A DNA stretch of 16,490 nt from MED-G78 sp964343355 (GCA_964343355.1 CAYFJC010000028.1:1-16490); one strand, 5' to 3'; numbered from the stretch's first letter, positions 1 to 7,623 are shown. A program made the numbers and translations. Notes: generated by a model from the sequence alone, not told the origin.

Positions 1-34
1 CGGAAATAATTAGCAATATTTTAATATATTTAAA

Positions 35-1084
35 TTAATTTTTCCCTGAATTTAGCAAATATTTTTTACTTTTCATTTCATTAATTCTACTTTGAGATCT
101 CTCCCAGAGATACTGAAATTTATTACCAACGTATAAATCTTTTGGATCAATGCCTTCATCAAAGAATTTGACCTTTGTATTTTCTTTGTAAGCAACATCG
201 ATAAAGCTTATAAATCTTCTTACTCTGTCTGCATTATCATCATTGCATAAGCTAAATTCATTAATTAAAATCCAGTCATATTTATTGCAAATTTCAATGT
301 AATCCTTTGCACTAGAGGCTTCTTGAAAGAATTTATTAAAACTCACCCACAAAAATGTATTATTAAAACCATTACAACTAAATATTCTTTTATTGATTTC
401 AATTTGATCATTAAACTCATCACAACCAAATGTTGATGAAATAAATTCTTGTATTTTCTTTTTATCGAATAATCCTGATTCATTATTTTTTTCAAATTGT
501 GAAATTAATGAGATTCTATAATCCTTATCGCCATTCAATTCATGAATATTAAGATGTTTCTCCATTAAGTCTATTGCGGACATAAATTTTTGCCTTTGAA
601 GACCCTCGAGATAAAGATTGGCTGGGTGAGCATTTGAAGATAGTAAAAAATAAATGTCTTTTTCAAATAGTTTTTTAAATAAATTAGTAATAAGCATTGC
701 GTCAGCAACATCCTCAACTTGAAATTCATCAATAAAAATTACTTCATAGCTAGATACTAAAGAATCAGCAATTATGTCTAATGGATTTTTTTTACCAGAA
801 AGTTCTTTTAAATCTTTATGAATTGACTGCATAAAGTCGATGTAATGAAATCTTGCTTTATTTAAATTTAATTCATCATATATAGAGTTAAGAAGAAGTG
901 TCTTACCTCTTCCTACTTCACCCCATAAATAGAAGCCCTTAACAACATTTTTTGATAAAGTAAAAAATAATCTGGATTTCTTGGGCTTGTGCTTGTTAAA
1001 AATATCAATAAAATCAAGTTGAGATCTGTCTAAAGTGATATCTTTAGATTTAAGTTTTTTAATAATATTTTCGTGAATGGGCAT
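35..1084 (-). CDS. zapE: ZapE, AFG1-family cell-division ATPase
   Basis: This 349-residue protein is a P-loop ATPase of the AFG1/ZapE family (about 375 residues in E. coli). In E. coli ZapE associates with the Z-ring and helps constriction under stress; the role here is inferred from that. Walker A reads GEVGRGKT at residues 55-62, with K61 and T62 as nucleotide-binding residues. Walker B is VIFIDE at 115-120. A sensor-like SSN lies at 149-151, followed by the family hallmark GLQR at 161-164. The C-terminal part keeps the family pattern, including RRFISFID and a WERSQSRINEM-like tail. No signal peptide or membrane segment is visible, so it is cytoplasmic or peripheral. The ATG start overlaps the start region of the divergent degS, so its promoter must lie inside degS. 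I see no clear Shine-Dalgarno sequence upstream. Confidence 0.93.
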   Translation of the reverse strand: MPIHENIIKKLKSKDITLDRSQLDFIDIFNKHKPKKSRLFFTLSKNVVKGFYLWGEVGRGKTLLLNSIYDELNLNKARFHYIDFMQSIHKDLKELSGKKNPLDIIADSLVSSYEVIFIDEFQVEDVADAMLITNLFKKLFEKDIYFLLSSNAHPANLYLEGLQRQKFMSAIDLMEKHLNIHELNGDKDYRISLISQFEKNNESGLFDKKKIQEFISSTFGCDEFNDQIEINKRIFSCNGFNNTFLWVSFNKFFQEASSAKDYIEICNKYDWILINEFSLCNDDNADRVRRFISFIDVAYKENTKVKFFDEGIDPKDLYVGNKFQYLWERSQSRINEMKSKKYLLNSGKN

Positions 1085-2093
1085 TATGCAAAAAGAGAGA
1101 AATATAAATTCAAATAAAGTTATTTATATTTTGTTATTAATAGTTATTGCTTTACTAGCATTATTACAATTTTCTAGTGAGAATGATAATAAATTTGTAA
1201 TAGCCTCTGAAAAAGCAATTACCTCAGTAGTTACAATTTATACCTCAAACAATACCAATACATTAAGAAGCCAATACTCAAATTCAAAAAATATTGGTTC
1301 AGGTGTAATAATTTCTGATGAAGGTCACATTGTTACTAATAGTCATTTAATGATTCCGAACGGAAAAATATTAATAGGTCATACAAATGGCGAAATGAGT
1401 GAAGGGATAATGGTTGGTCAAGATAATGATTCTGATATAGCGGTAATCAAAACAGATGTAGCTTTTGAAATGCTGCCTATTGAAGTTGGAAACAGCTCAG
1501 AAGTTCGAATTGGAGACCAGGTTCTTGCTATAGGAAATCCATACAATATCGGGCTTTCTGTAACTAGTGGAATAATAAGTGCAACGGGAAGAGATTATGG
1601 AAATCCTTATCTTGAATTAATACAAACTGATGCTGCTATTAATCCAGGTAATTCAGGTGGGGCTCTTATTAATGAGGAAGGTTACTTAGTTGGAATTAAT
1701 ACTAAAATATATTCACAAACTGGTTCCTATGAAGGTCTTGGTTTTGCTATACCCTCAGAAAAAGTTTTTCAAATTGCTTCAGAGCTTATTAAATATGGAA
1801 AAGTTAGAAATGCTTGGATAGGTAATTTTAGGGTTAGACCAATTAAACTTTTAAATAAAAATCAATTTACTGCGCTTGAAATTATAGAAATTGGAGATAA
1901 AGGCCCTTTAATTGAAGCTGGCGTTACTCAGGGAGACCTTATAACAGGAATAAACGGAGGTCTGGGGTCTTGGAATAATTTGACACAGGCTTTAAAGCTA
2001 GCATTTCCAGGAGATATTATAGATTTAGAAGTTATGAGTGATGAGGAATCTGATAAATTACTATTATCAATAAAAACTGAACCTATTAACTAG
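1077..2093 (+). CDS. degS: DegS-like membrane-anchored HtrA serine protease
   Basis: A trypsin-like HtrA protease of 338 residues. One N-terminal membrane anchor (about 15-31) replaces a cleavable signal, so the catalytic part faces the periplasm. The triad is complete: H90 (TNSH), D120 (DSDIAV) and S193 (GNSGG). A single PDZ domain follows (about 245-335). One anchor, one PDZ domain and the length fit DegS (355 residues in E. coli), which cleaves RseA to start the sigma-E response; DegP and DegQ have two PDZ domains. No RseA gene is in the window, so the pathway is inferred. The residue equivalent to E. coli DegS His198 is proline (P190). The ATG at 1077 is given; the in-frame ATG at 1086 is equally possible and would remove the overlap with zapE. 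The 3' end overlaps murA by 8 bp. Confidence 0.88.
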   Translation: MGIMQKERNINSNKVIYILLLIVIALLALLQFSSENDNKFVIASEKAITSVVTIYTSNNTNTLRSQYSNSKNIGSGVIISDEGHIVTNSHLMIPNGKILIGHTNGEMSEGIMVGQDNDSDIAVIKTDVAFEMLPIEVGNSSEVRIGDQVLAIGNPYNIGLSVTSGIISATGRDYGNPYLELIQTDAAINPGNSGGALINEEGYLVGINTKIYSQTGSYEGLGFAIPSEKVFQIASELIKYGKVRNAWIGNFRVRPIKLLNKNQFTALEIIEIGDKGPLIEAGVTQGDLITGINGGLGSWNNLTQALKLAFPGDIIDLEVMSDEESDKLLLSIKTEPIN

Positions 2094-3345
2094 GTAGCCG
2101 AGTGATATCTGCCCCAAGATAGGATAATTTCTCCTCTATTCTCTCGTATCCCCTATCGATATGATAAATCCTATCAACAATTGTTTCACCACTTGCAACT
2201 AGTCCAGCTAATATAAGGCTTGCTGAGGCTCTTAAATCTGTTGCCATAACTTGAGCACCAGATATTTGACTAACGCCAATGATGCTTGCTTGGTTGCCTT
2301 GAGTTGAGATATTACAACCCATTCTATTTAATTCTTGAACATGCATGAATCTATTTTCAAAAACATTTTCTTGTACTACTGAATTTCCATCTGCTAACGC
2401 ATTTAATACCGAAAATTGGGCTTGCATATCTGTTGGAAAACCCGGAAACGGAGATGTTGATATATCTACAGGCAAGGGTCTTTGATTTTTCATACTCAAA
2501 CTTATGCTATTTTTATCTGAAGTAATTGTTGCACCAGATAGTTTGAGTCTTTCAATAACATTATTTAGCCTTTCTGGCTGAATAGAATTGATTTTAATCT
2601 CTCCCCCTGTAAGGGCTGCTGCTACAAGATAAGTTCCTGCTTCGATTCTATCTGCAGGAATTGAATATATTGTTGAATGAAGTGACTTAACTCCTTCAAT
2701 TGTTATAACTTCAGTTCCAGCACCTTGAACTTTAGCTCCCATTTTATTTAATAAGTCTGCTAGATCAGATATTTCAGGCTCCATTGCAACATTTTTTAAT
2801 GTTGTTACACCTTCCGCCAAACATGCAGCCATCATTATATTCTCGGTACCAGTTACGGTAACACCTTCAAAAACTATATCAGCTCCAATTAACTTATCTG
2901 CTTTGGCCTCTATATAACCATTTTCAAGGTTAATTGATGCGCCTAATTGTTTTAAAGCATCTAAATGAAAATTTACTGGGCGAGATCCAATTGCGCAACC
3001 CCCAGGTAGAGCAATTTTTGCATAGCCATATTTAGCAACCATTGGACCTAACACTAAAATAGATGCGCGCATGGTCTTTACAAGCTCATATCTAGCCTCT
3101 AAATCATCCAACTTATTACAGGAAACAGAAAAATCCATACTTTCATCAAGTGATATATCTGCACCCATTGAACCAAGTAATTCAAACATAGTTGTTATAT
3201 CTTGAAGATATGGAAGATTCTTAAATATTACCTTTTCATCATTAAGAATAGTTGCTGCTATCATAGGCAAGGCAGCATTCTTTGCTCCAGAGCAAGAAAT
3301 TTCTCCATTAAGAGCATTCCCACCTTTTATTAAGAGTTTTTCCAT
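2086..3345 (-). CDS. murA: UDP-N-acetylglucosamine 1-carboxyvinyltransferase MurA
   Basis: MurA transfers enolpyruvate from PEP to UDP-GlcNAc, the first committed step of peptidoglycan synthesis, in the cytoplasm. The length, 419 residues, equals that of E. coli MurA. Key residues are visible: K22-N23, the loop cysteine C117 in PGGCAIGSRP (the residue fosfomycin attacks), D306 in FPTDMQAQ, R372 in DLRASASLILAG and R398. Because the Cys is present rather than Asp, the enzyme should be of the fosfomycin-sensitive type; this is inferred from the family. Its ATG overlaps the ibaG stop as TAATG, indicating translational coupling within mlaC-ibaG-murA. The ibaG-murA pairing is the usual one in Gammaproteobacteria. 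Its tail overlaps convergent degS, leaving no room for a terminator between them. Confidence 0.98.
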   Translation of the reverse strand: MEKLLIKGGNALNGEISCSGAKNAALPMIAATILNDEKVIFKNLPYLQDITTMFELLGSMGADISLDESMDFSVSCNKLDDLEARYELVKTMRASILVLGPMVAKYGYAKIALPGGCAIGSRPVNFHLDALKQLGASINLENGYIEAKADKLIGADIVFEGVTVTGTENIMMAACLAEGVTTLKNVAMEPEISDLADLLNKMGAKVQGAGTEVITIEGVKSLHSTIYSIPADRIEAGTYLVAAALTGGEIKINSIQPERLNNVIERLKLSGATITSDKNSISLSMKNQRPLPVDISTSPFPGFPTDMQAQFSVLNALADGNSVVQENVFENRFMHVQELNRMGCNISTQGNQASIIGVSQISGAQVMATDLRASASLILAGLVASGETIVDRIYHIDRGYERIEEKLSYLGADITRLPS

Positions 3346-3572
3346 TATTTTTCCATATTTGTTTTTGTTTTTAAACTTAGAGCATGAAGTTCACCAGATT
3401 TAAAAGAGTCGCTTAATAAATCTAGGATAACTCTATGTCTTTTAATCATTGGCATTCCCTCAAAACTATCAGAAATAATCAATAGTTGTAGATTACAATC
3501 ATCTCCAATAAATTCTAGACTTGCCTCAGGTAGAGCATCTTGAATTGTTGCTTTAATTATTTCCTTATTCAT
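3345..3572 (-). CDS. ibaG: BolA-family protein IbaG
   Basis: A small BolA/IbaG-family protein of 75 residues from the ATG at 3572. An ATG four codons upstream (3584) would give 79 residues. I chose 3572 because its N-terminus lines up with E. coli IbaG (84 residues) and a GGA lies a few bases upstream. The BolA fold is seen in the helix-strand order, the central MPMIKRHR segment and the C-terminal ELHALSLKTKT, whose histidine is a conserved family position. IbaG partners with monothiol glutaredoxins in Fe-S cluster handling; that role comes from the family. It overlaps mlaC by 8 bp and ends in the TAATG that starts murA. In many relatives ibaG also lies between mla genes and murA. Confidence 0.88.
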   Translation of the reverse strand: MNKEIIKATIQDALPEASLEFIGDDCNLQLLIISDSFEGMPMIKRHRVILDLLSDSFKSGELHALSLKTKTNMEK

Positions 3573-4179
3573 CAAATCCAGCATCAGAAACCCATGATGC
3601 TATTGTTTGATTCATATCTCCATCATGACTATCAGCAAGAGCACGAAATTGGTTACGAAAAGTTAATCCAAGATTTACCCCATTGACTACTATGTTAATT
3701 ATTTTCCATTCATCGCCATCTTTTCTAACAGTATATTTAATTGGATAGACACTGCTTGAGGTAAATAAATTTTGTTTAACATTTACTTGCTTTTCAAATT
3801 CCAAGTTATCTGGAAAGTACGTAACTATTTTTTGATCCTGCCATTGTGCAAGAGTTTCAGAATATGTATCTAATAAAGAATTTTTAAAAACTTCTATAAA
3901 TTGTGATCTTTGATCTTTAGTTGCTGCAACATAATACTTTTTACCCATAACAAGTGCTGAAACTCTTCTGAAGTCTATGATTGGTTCAAAAATGACCTTA
4001 ATTTTATTCTCATAAGCATCTTTATCTGAATAAAACAGCTCACTATTTTCTTGTAAAACCTGAACCATCTCTTGGGCCTTGCTGTCTATAAACTCATGTG
4101 GATTTATTTCCGACATAGCATCCAAAGATGTTGAAAGAATAACTACAAATAAAAAATAATTTTTCAGTATGGATAACAT
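3565..4179 (-). CDS. mlaC: MlaC, periplasmic phospholipid-binding protein
   Basis: A 204-residue protein with an N-terminal signal peptide (hydrophobic core about 8-18, likely cleavage after A21) and an MlaC/Ttg2D domain. MlaC shuttles phospholipids across the periplasm between the MlaA complex in the outer membrane and MlaFEDB in the inner membrane. Family landmarks are DFRRVSALVMGK at 69-80, QRSQFIEVFKNSLLDTY, and IINIVVNGVNLGLTFRNQF at about 160-178. It is the first gene of mlaC-ibaG-murA. In the usual order mlaF, mlaE and mlaD precede mlaC and mlaB follows it. Here kdsD is divergent directly upstream and ibaG overlaps downstream, so all the other mla genes are missing locally. The -10 box six bases before the ATG suggests a leaderless message. 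Confidence 0.93.
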   Translation of the reverse strand: MLSILKNYFLFVVILSTSLDAMSEINPHEFIDSKAQEMVQVLQENSELFYSDKDAYENKIKVIFEPIIDFRRVSALVMGKKYYVAATKDQRSQFIEVFKNSLLDTYSETLAQWQDQKIVTYFPDNLEFEKQVNVKQNLFTSSSVYPIKYTVRKDGDEWKIINIVVNGVNLGLTFRNQFRALADSHDGDMNQTIASWVSDAGFDE

Positions 4180-4190
4180 TGCTCTATTAT
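4161..4190 (+). promoter_or_regulatory. Candidate kdsD operon promoter
   Basis: TTTTCA (4161-4166, 4 of 6 matches to a -35 box) is followed after 18 bp by TATTAT (4185-4190, 5 of 6 matches to a -10 box). The predicted start near 4197 would give kdsD a leader of about 28 nt. The -10 hexamer overlaps the minus-strand -10 box of mlaC, and the -35 lies inside the mlaC coding region. The call rests on motif matches in AT-rich DNA only. Confidence 0.3.
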
Positions 4191-4194
4191 ATCA
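4186..4194 (-). promoter_or_regulatory. Extended -10 promoter of mlaC-ibaG-murA
   Basis: On the minus strand the bases read TGATATAAT, a perfect extended -10 element (TG-n-TATAAT). No good -35 box is visible at the right distance, which extended -10 promoters do not need. Exactly six bases (AGAGCA) separate the hexamer from the mlaC ATG, so transcription would be expected to begin at the A of the start codon. A second TATAAT on the same strand (4217-4212) could give a leader of about 26 nt. Base composition makes chance TATAAT boxes common, so this remains a prediction. Confidence 0.5.
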
Positions 4195-4224
4195 TTTGAA
4201 TGTTAAGAAAAATTATATGAAATT

Positions 4225-5190
4225 ATGAAAAAATTTGATTACATAGAGGCCGCAAAAAAAATCTTTGAAATTGAATCAAGGGTGGTTTTAGAATTATCTG
4301 ATCAATTAAATAATAGCTTTAATCTTCTTTGTGAAGATGTTCTAAAGATGAATGGTAAATTAATTCTTATGGGCATTGGTAAGTCTGGTCATGTTTCACA
4401 AAAAGTAGCAGCTACCCTATCAAGCACAGGAACTCCATCTTTTTTTATTCATCCCACTGAAGCAGCACATGGTGATATGGGTATGATAGGCAAAGAAGAT
4501 ATAATTTTAATGTTTTCTAATTCAGGTGAAACTCAGGAAATTATTTCAATATTGCCTGCTCTTAAAAGGGTATCAAAAAAATTAATTGCTGTTACAGGTA
4601 ATGCTAAATCCTCAATTGCAGAAGCCTCAGATAATCATGTTGAAATTAAAACTTCTGAAGAAGCCTGCACGCTTGATTTAGCCCCAACCTCTTCTACTAC
4701 TGCAGCTATGGCTTTTGGTGATGCATTAGCAGTTACACTTCTGCAGGCAAAAGGTTTTACTAAGGATGATTTTGCTAAATCTCATCCAGCGGGAAAGCTT
4801 GGTAAAGCTCTTACTTTATTAGTATCTGATGTTATGCATGCGGGAGCAGATATACCTCAAGTAAGTTCTCAAGCTTTGCTCAGTGAAGCTTTATTAGAAA
4901 TAACTGATAAGAATCTTGGTATGACCTTAGTAAGAGAGAGCGATAAAGTAGTGGGGATTTTTACTGATGGAGATCTAAGAAGATGCATTAGTAATAAACT
5001 AGATATTAATCAAACTATTATAAAAGATGTTATGACATCCGATTTTAAATCAATTAAATCTGGTGATCTTGCAATTGATGCAGCCAAGATAATGGAAGAA
5101 AATAAGATATTCACACTTGTAGTTTTTACCTCAAATGAGGCTGCTGGAGTAATCTCTATGCACGATTTACTTCAGTCAGGGATTGTATAA
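4225..5190 (+). CDS. kdsD: Arabinose-5-phosphate isomerase KdsD (KpsF/GutQ family)
   Basis: This cytoplasmic isomerase converts ribulose 5-phosphate to arabinose 5-phosphate, the precursor of KDO for LPS. It has 321 residues (328 in E. coli). An N-terminal SIS sugar-isomerase domain (about 30-175) is followed by two CBS domains (about 198-320). All five residues important in E. coli KdsD are found six positions earlier: K53 (GIGKSGH), H82 (AAHGD), E105 (GETQE), E146 and H187 (SHPAG). The ATG gives a normal N-terminus. It begins the plus-strand run kdsD-lptA-lptB-rpoN, with lptA starting at the very next base after its stop. kdsC (KDO-8-phosphate phosphatase) and lptC, which normally sit between kdsD and lptA, are absent. 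GutQ is an alternative paralogue, but the lpt context favours kdsD. Confidence 0.95.
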   Translation: MKKFDYIEAAKKIFEIESRVVLELSDQLNNSFNLLCEDVLKMNGKLILMGIGKSGHVSQKVAATLSSTGTPSFFIHPTEAAHGDMGMIGKEDIILMFSNSGETQEIISILPALKRVSKKLIAVTGNAKSSIAEASDNHVEIKTSEEACTLDLAPTSSTTAAMAFGDALAVTLLQAKGFTKDDFAKSHPAGKLGKALTLLVSDVMHAGADIPQVSSQALLSEALLEITDKNLGMTLVRESDKVVGIFTDGDLRRCISNKLDINQTIIKDVMTSDFKSIKSGDLAIDAAKIMEENKIFTLVVFTSNEAAGVISMHDLLQSGIV

Positions 5191-5604
5191 TTGAAAAAAT
5201 TTATACTTCTTGGATGCATCTTCACTCTAAATATTTTTGCTAATTCAACAATTACTTTAAATAACAATGACATATTTATTGAATCTGAAAAGATAGAAAT
5301 ATCAAAAGATAAGAATGAAATTCATTTTATGAACAAATTAGAAATTAAGAATGACTATATAGTTATTTCTGGAACTAGTGCCATATATAACAATGATAAA
5401 AAAATATTAAATATTAAGGGTGATATGGCTAAAATAATTTCTAGTTCCTCTGAATCACCCTTCTCGGGCCAGGCAAAAAATATACTCGTATATGAAGACA
5501 ATAGTATTGAATTATCTGGTGAAGCTTATTTTGAAAATGATGGAATTAAATTTAAATCTTCTTCTATTAGATTTAACCAGCAAGACGGTAAAATTTTAAA
5601 TTAA
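5191..5604 (+). CDS. lptA: LptA, periplasmic LPS bridge protein (OstA fold)
   Basis: A 137-residue exported protein with an LptA/OstA domain. LptA monomers form the periplasmic bridge that carries LPS from the inner-membrane LptBFGC complex to LptD. A signal peptide is seen (MKK, then a hydrophobic stretch to about residue 16, likely cleavage after A17). The repeated beta-strand pattern follows, with the family-like segment SGQAKNILVYEDNSIELSG and a second AYFENDGIKFKSSSIRF at about residues 110-127. It is shorter than E. coli LptA (185 residues), lacking most of the C-terminal tail. The start is TTG, directly after the kdsD TAA (TAATTG), with an AGGG nine bases upstream. This suggests coupling to kdsD. 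Its position before lptB supports lptA; LptC shares the fold, but the absence of a retained membrane anchor argues against it. Confidence 0.82.
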   Translation: MKKFILLGCIFTLNIFANSTITLNNNDIFIESEKIEISKDKNEIHFMNKLEIKNDYIVISGTSAIYNNDKKILNIKGDMAKIISSSSESPFSGQAKNILVYEDNSIELSGEAYFENDGIKFKSSSIRFNQQDGKILN

Positions 5605-5606
5605 AT

Positions 5607-6326
5607 ATGAGTCTTTTAAGCGTAAAAAAACTATCAAAAAAAATTAAAAATAGAGATATTATTAAAGATATAAATTTTGAAGTGAATAACTCTGAAATAG
5701 TTGGCTTGCTCGGCCCTAATGGAGCAGGTAAAACAACTACTTTTTACTCAATAGCAGGTTTAATTAGGCCTTCAAATGGGAATATTTATATTAATAATCA
5801 AGATATTACTAACATGCCGATGCACGAAAGATCGAAACTTGGAATTGCATATTTACCTCAAGAGTCCTCAATCTTTCAAAATTTATCTGTCAAAGATAAT
5901 ATTCTAGGTTTAGCTCAGCTATCTTCTGACGATAACAAAGCTATATTGAGTAGATTCAATAAAGTAGTTGAGGAGTTTAATTTAAGCAGCATTCTTATGC
6001 AGAAAGGTAGAGAGCTTTCAGGAGGTCAAAGAAGGAGAGTTGAGATTGCCAGATGCTTAGTAACTATGCCTAAAATTATACTCATGGATGAGCCTTTTGC
6101 TGGAATAGATCCGATTGCTGTTGATGACATTAAAAAGATACTTAATCAACTTGTTTCTCAAGGAATTAGCATATTGATAACCGATCATAATGTTAGTGCC
6201 GCTCTTGAGATATGTAGTAGAGGGCTTATTCTTAGTGAGGGCCAGGTCCTTGCTGAAGGTACTACTGAAGAGTTAATTAACAATCCTAAAGTTCGCGAAG
6301 TTTATCTTGGAGAAATGTATTCATAA
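5607..6326 (+). CDS. lptB: LptB, ATPase of the LPS export ABC transporter
   Basis: A 239-residue ABC ATPase (E. coli LptB has 241) that powers extraction of LPS from the inner membrane together with LptF and LptG. It shows Walker A GPNGAGKT at 36-43, a Q-loop at Q85, the signature LSGGQ at 137-141 followed by RRRVEIAR, Walker B IILMDEP at 157-163 with catalytic E162, and the switch histidine H194 in ITDHN. The LSGGQRRRVEIAR and FAGIDPIAV segments are typical of LptB rather than of amino-acid importers of similar length. The ATG lies two bases after the lptA stop, so the two are co-transcribed and probably translationally coupled. LptF and LptG are not in this window; in relatives they are usually at another locus. 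Confidence 0.96.
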   Translation: MSLLSVKKLSKKIKNRDIIKDINFEVNNSEIVGLLGPNGAGKTTTFYSIAGLIRPSNGNIYINNQDITNMPMHERSKLGIAYLPQESSIFQNLSVKDNILGLAQLSSDDNKAILSRFNKVVEEFNLSSILMQKGRELSGGQRRRVEIARCLVTMPKIILMDEPFAGIDPIAVDDIKKILNQLVSQGISILITDHNVSAALEICSRGLILSEGQVLAEGTTEELINNPKVREVYLGEMYS

Positions 6327-6329
6327 AAA

Positions 6330-7607
6330 ATGGCCATTTCTTTAATAAGAGAACTAGCTCAGAAACAAAAAGTCACTCTTACACCGCAACTTAAAAAATC
6401 AATTGATCTTCTTCAGTTATCACGATATGAGATTATTCAAAAAATTAATGAAGAAATAGAGGTAAATCCATTCCTTGAAAAAACTGAATCTGAACCATCT
6501 GAATATTCAGTTGATGACGAGTTTTTTTCTAATAAATATGACAAAGATATAGTTGCTAATGAAACTCTTAGAGAAAATTTATTAAATCAATTGGTTGATT
6601 TGAACCTTGACGAAAAAGAAAAAGTAATCTCAACGTCTTTAATTGATTCTTTGGACGATTCGGGACAATTAATTGAAGAAATAAATGAAATTGAGAATTT
6701 TTTAGGTTACAAATTTACATATAAAGAAATAGAAAATGTTTTAACAAATGTCATACACTCACTAGATCCAGCGGGTGTAGGTTTTAGGACTATCAAAGAA
6801 GTTATTTTCATCCAACTAAATAGAAAAAAAATTGATCTAGAGTTATTAGAAATTTGTAAAATTATTCTTTTTGAGAATTCAGGTATTGACCTTGCAGAAG
6901 CTAAAAATAAATTATTAAGGCTATATAAAGAAAAACCTATAGACGCATCGATTAAATTAATTAAAAGTTGTGATTTAGCTCCAGGGCTTGGTTATAGTCA
7001 AGATCAATATATTGTGCCTGACCTTGTGATTCTTGAAGATGCTGGAAATAAAGTAGTAAATTTTATAAATGATCAATTCCCGGTAATAAGTATCGATAAG
7101 GAGTTGGTTAATTCCATTCAGCAGGAACTTAAAGAACAGCCTAATGAAGGTATTGTAGAAAAAATACAAAATGCTAAATGGCTTTTAAGAGCAGTAAAAA
7201 AAAGAAATGAAACCGTTCTAAGGGTTGGAGAGATTATTTGTAAAAAGCAACAAGCTTTTTTTGAAAGCGAGCCAATGGAAATAAAACCTTTAGCAAATAA
7301 AGATATTTCAGATGAGTTAGGCCTGCATCCCTCAACCATATCTCGCATATTAAGATCTAAATTTATTCAAACGCCAAGAGGTGTTTTGCCTTTAAAATCT
7401 CTACTGGTTAGCTCAGTCTCTAAGACTAGAAATGTGACGCCAATTCAGTTGATGGAAATAATTAAAAATATTATAGATACAGAAAAAACAAAACTTAGCG
7501 ATCAAGATATTGCATTATTATTAAATAAAAAAGGTTACAGTTTGGCTAGAAGAACTATTTCTAAATATCGTCTCAAGTTAAATATCCCTTCCTCAAGAAA
7601 AAGATAA
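6330..7607 (+). CDS. rpoN: RNA polymerase sigma-54 factor RpoN
   Basis: Sigma-54 directs RNA polymerase to -24/-12 promoters and needs AAA+ activators. The 425-residue protein (477 in E. coli) has all three regions. Region I is glutamine- and leucine-rich (about 1-50, including TPQLKKSIDLLQLS and NPFLE). The acidic region II is short (about 51-75), which accounts for much of the length difference. The core-binding domain includes DPAGVG at 146-151. A helix-turn-helix DISDELGLHPSTISR lies at 325-339, followed by FIQTPRG. The RpoN box ARRTISKYR at 406-414 is close to the canonical ARRTVAKYR, so -24 recognition should be intact. The ATG lies three bases after the lptB stop. The usual followers hpf, ptsN, rapZ and npr are missing, and mgtE comes next. 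Confidence 0.97.
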   Translation: MAISLIRELAQKQKVTLTPQLKKSIDLLQLSRYEIIQKINEEIEVNPFLEKTESEPSEYSVDDEFFSNKYDKDIVANETLRENLLNQLVDLNLDEKEKVISTSLIDSLDDSGQLIEEINEIENFLGYKFTYKEIENVLTNVIHSLDPAGVGFRTIKEVIFIQLNRKKIDLELLEICKIILFENSGIDLAEAKNKLLRLYKEKPIDASIKLIKSCDLAPGLGYSQDQYIVPDLVILEDAGNKVVNFINDQFPVISIDKELVNSIQQELKEQPNEGIVEKIQNAKWLLRAVKKRNETVLRVGEIICKKQQAFFESEPMEIKPLANKDISDELGLHPSTISRILRSKFIQTPRGVLPLKSLLVSSVSKTRNVTPIQLMEIIKNIIDTEKTKLSDQDIALLLNKKGYSLARRTISKYRLKLNIPSSRKR

Positions 7608-7623
7608 AACTCATTTCTTGATG

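Noticed and set aside
1..34. AT-rich left edge as a possible terminator or promoter
   Set aside because: No paired stem with a T-run is visible; the region is too short and low in complexity to call.
5191..5220. Lipobox-like LLGC at the N-terminus of LptA
   Set aside because: The Cys is residue 9, leaving too short a hydrophobic stretch for a lipoprotein signal; the cleavage site after A17 fits a normal signal peptide better.
6975..7348. Two overlapping minus-strand open frames inside rpoN
   Set aside because: Both are antisense to the conserved sigma-54 core-binding and helix-turn-helix regions, and neither encodes a recognisable protein.
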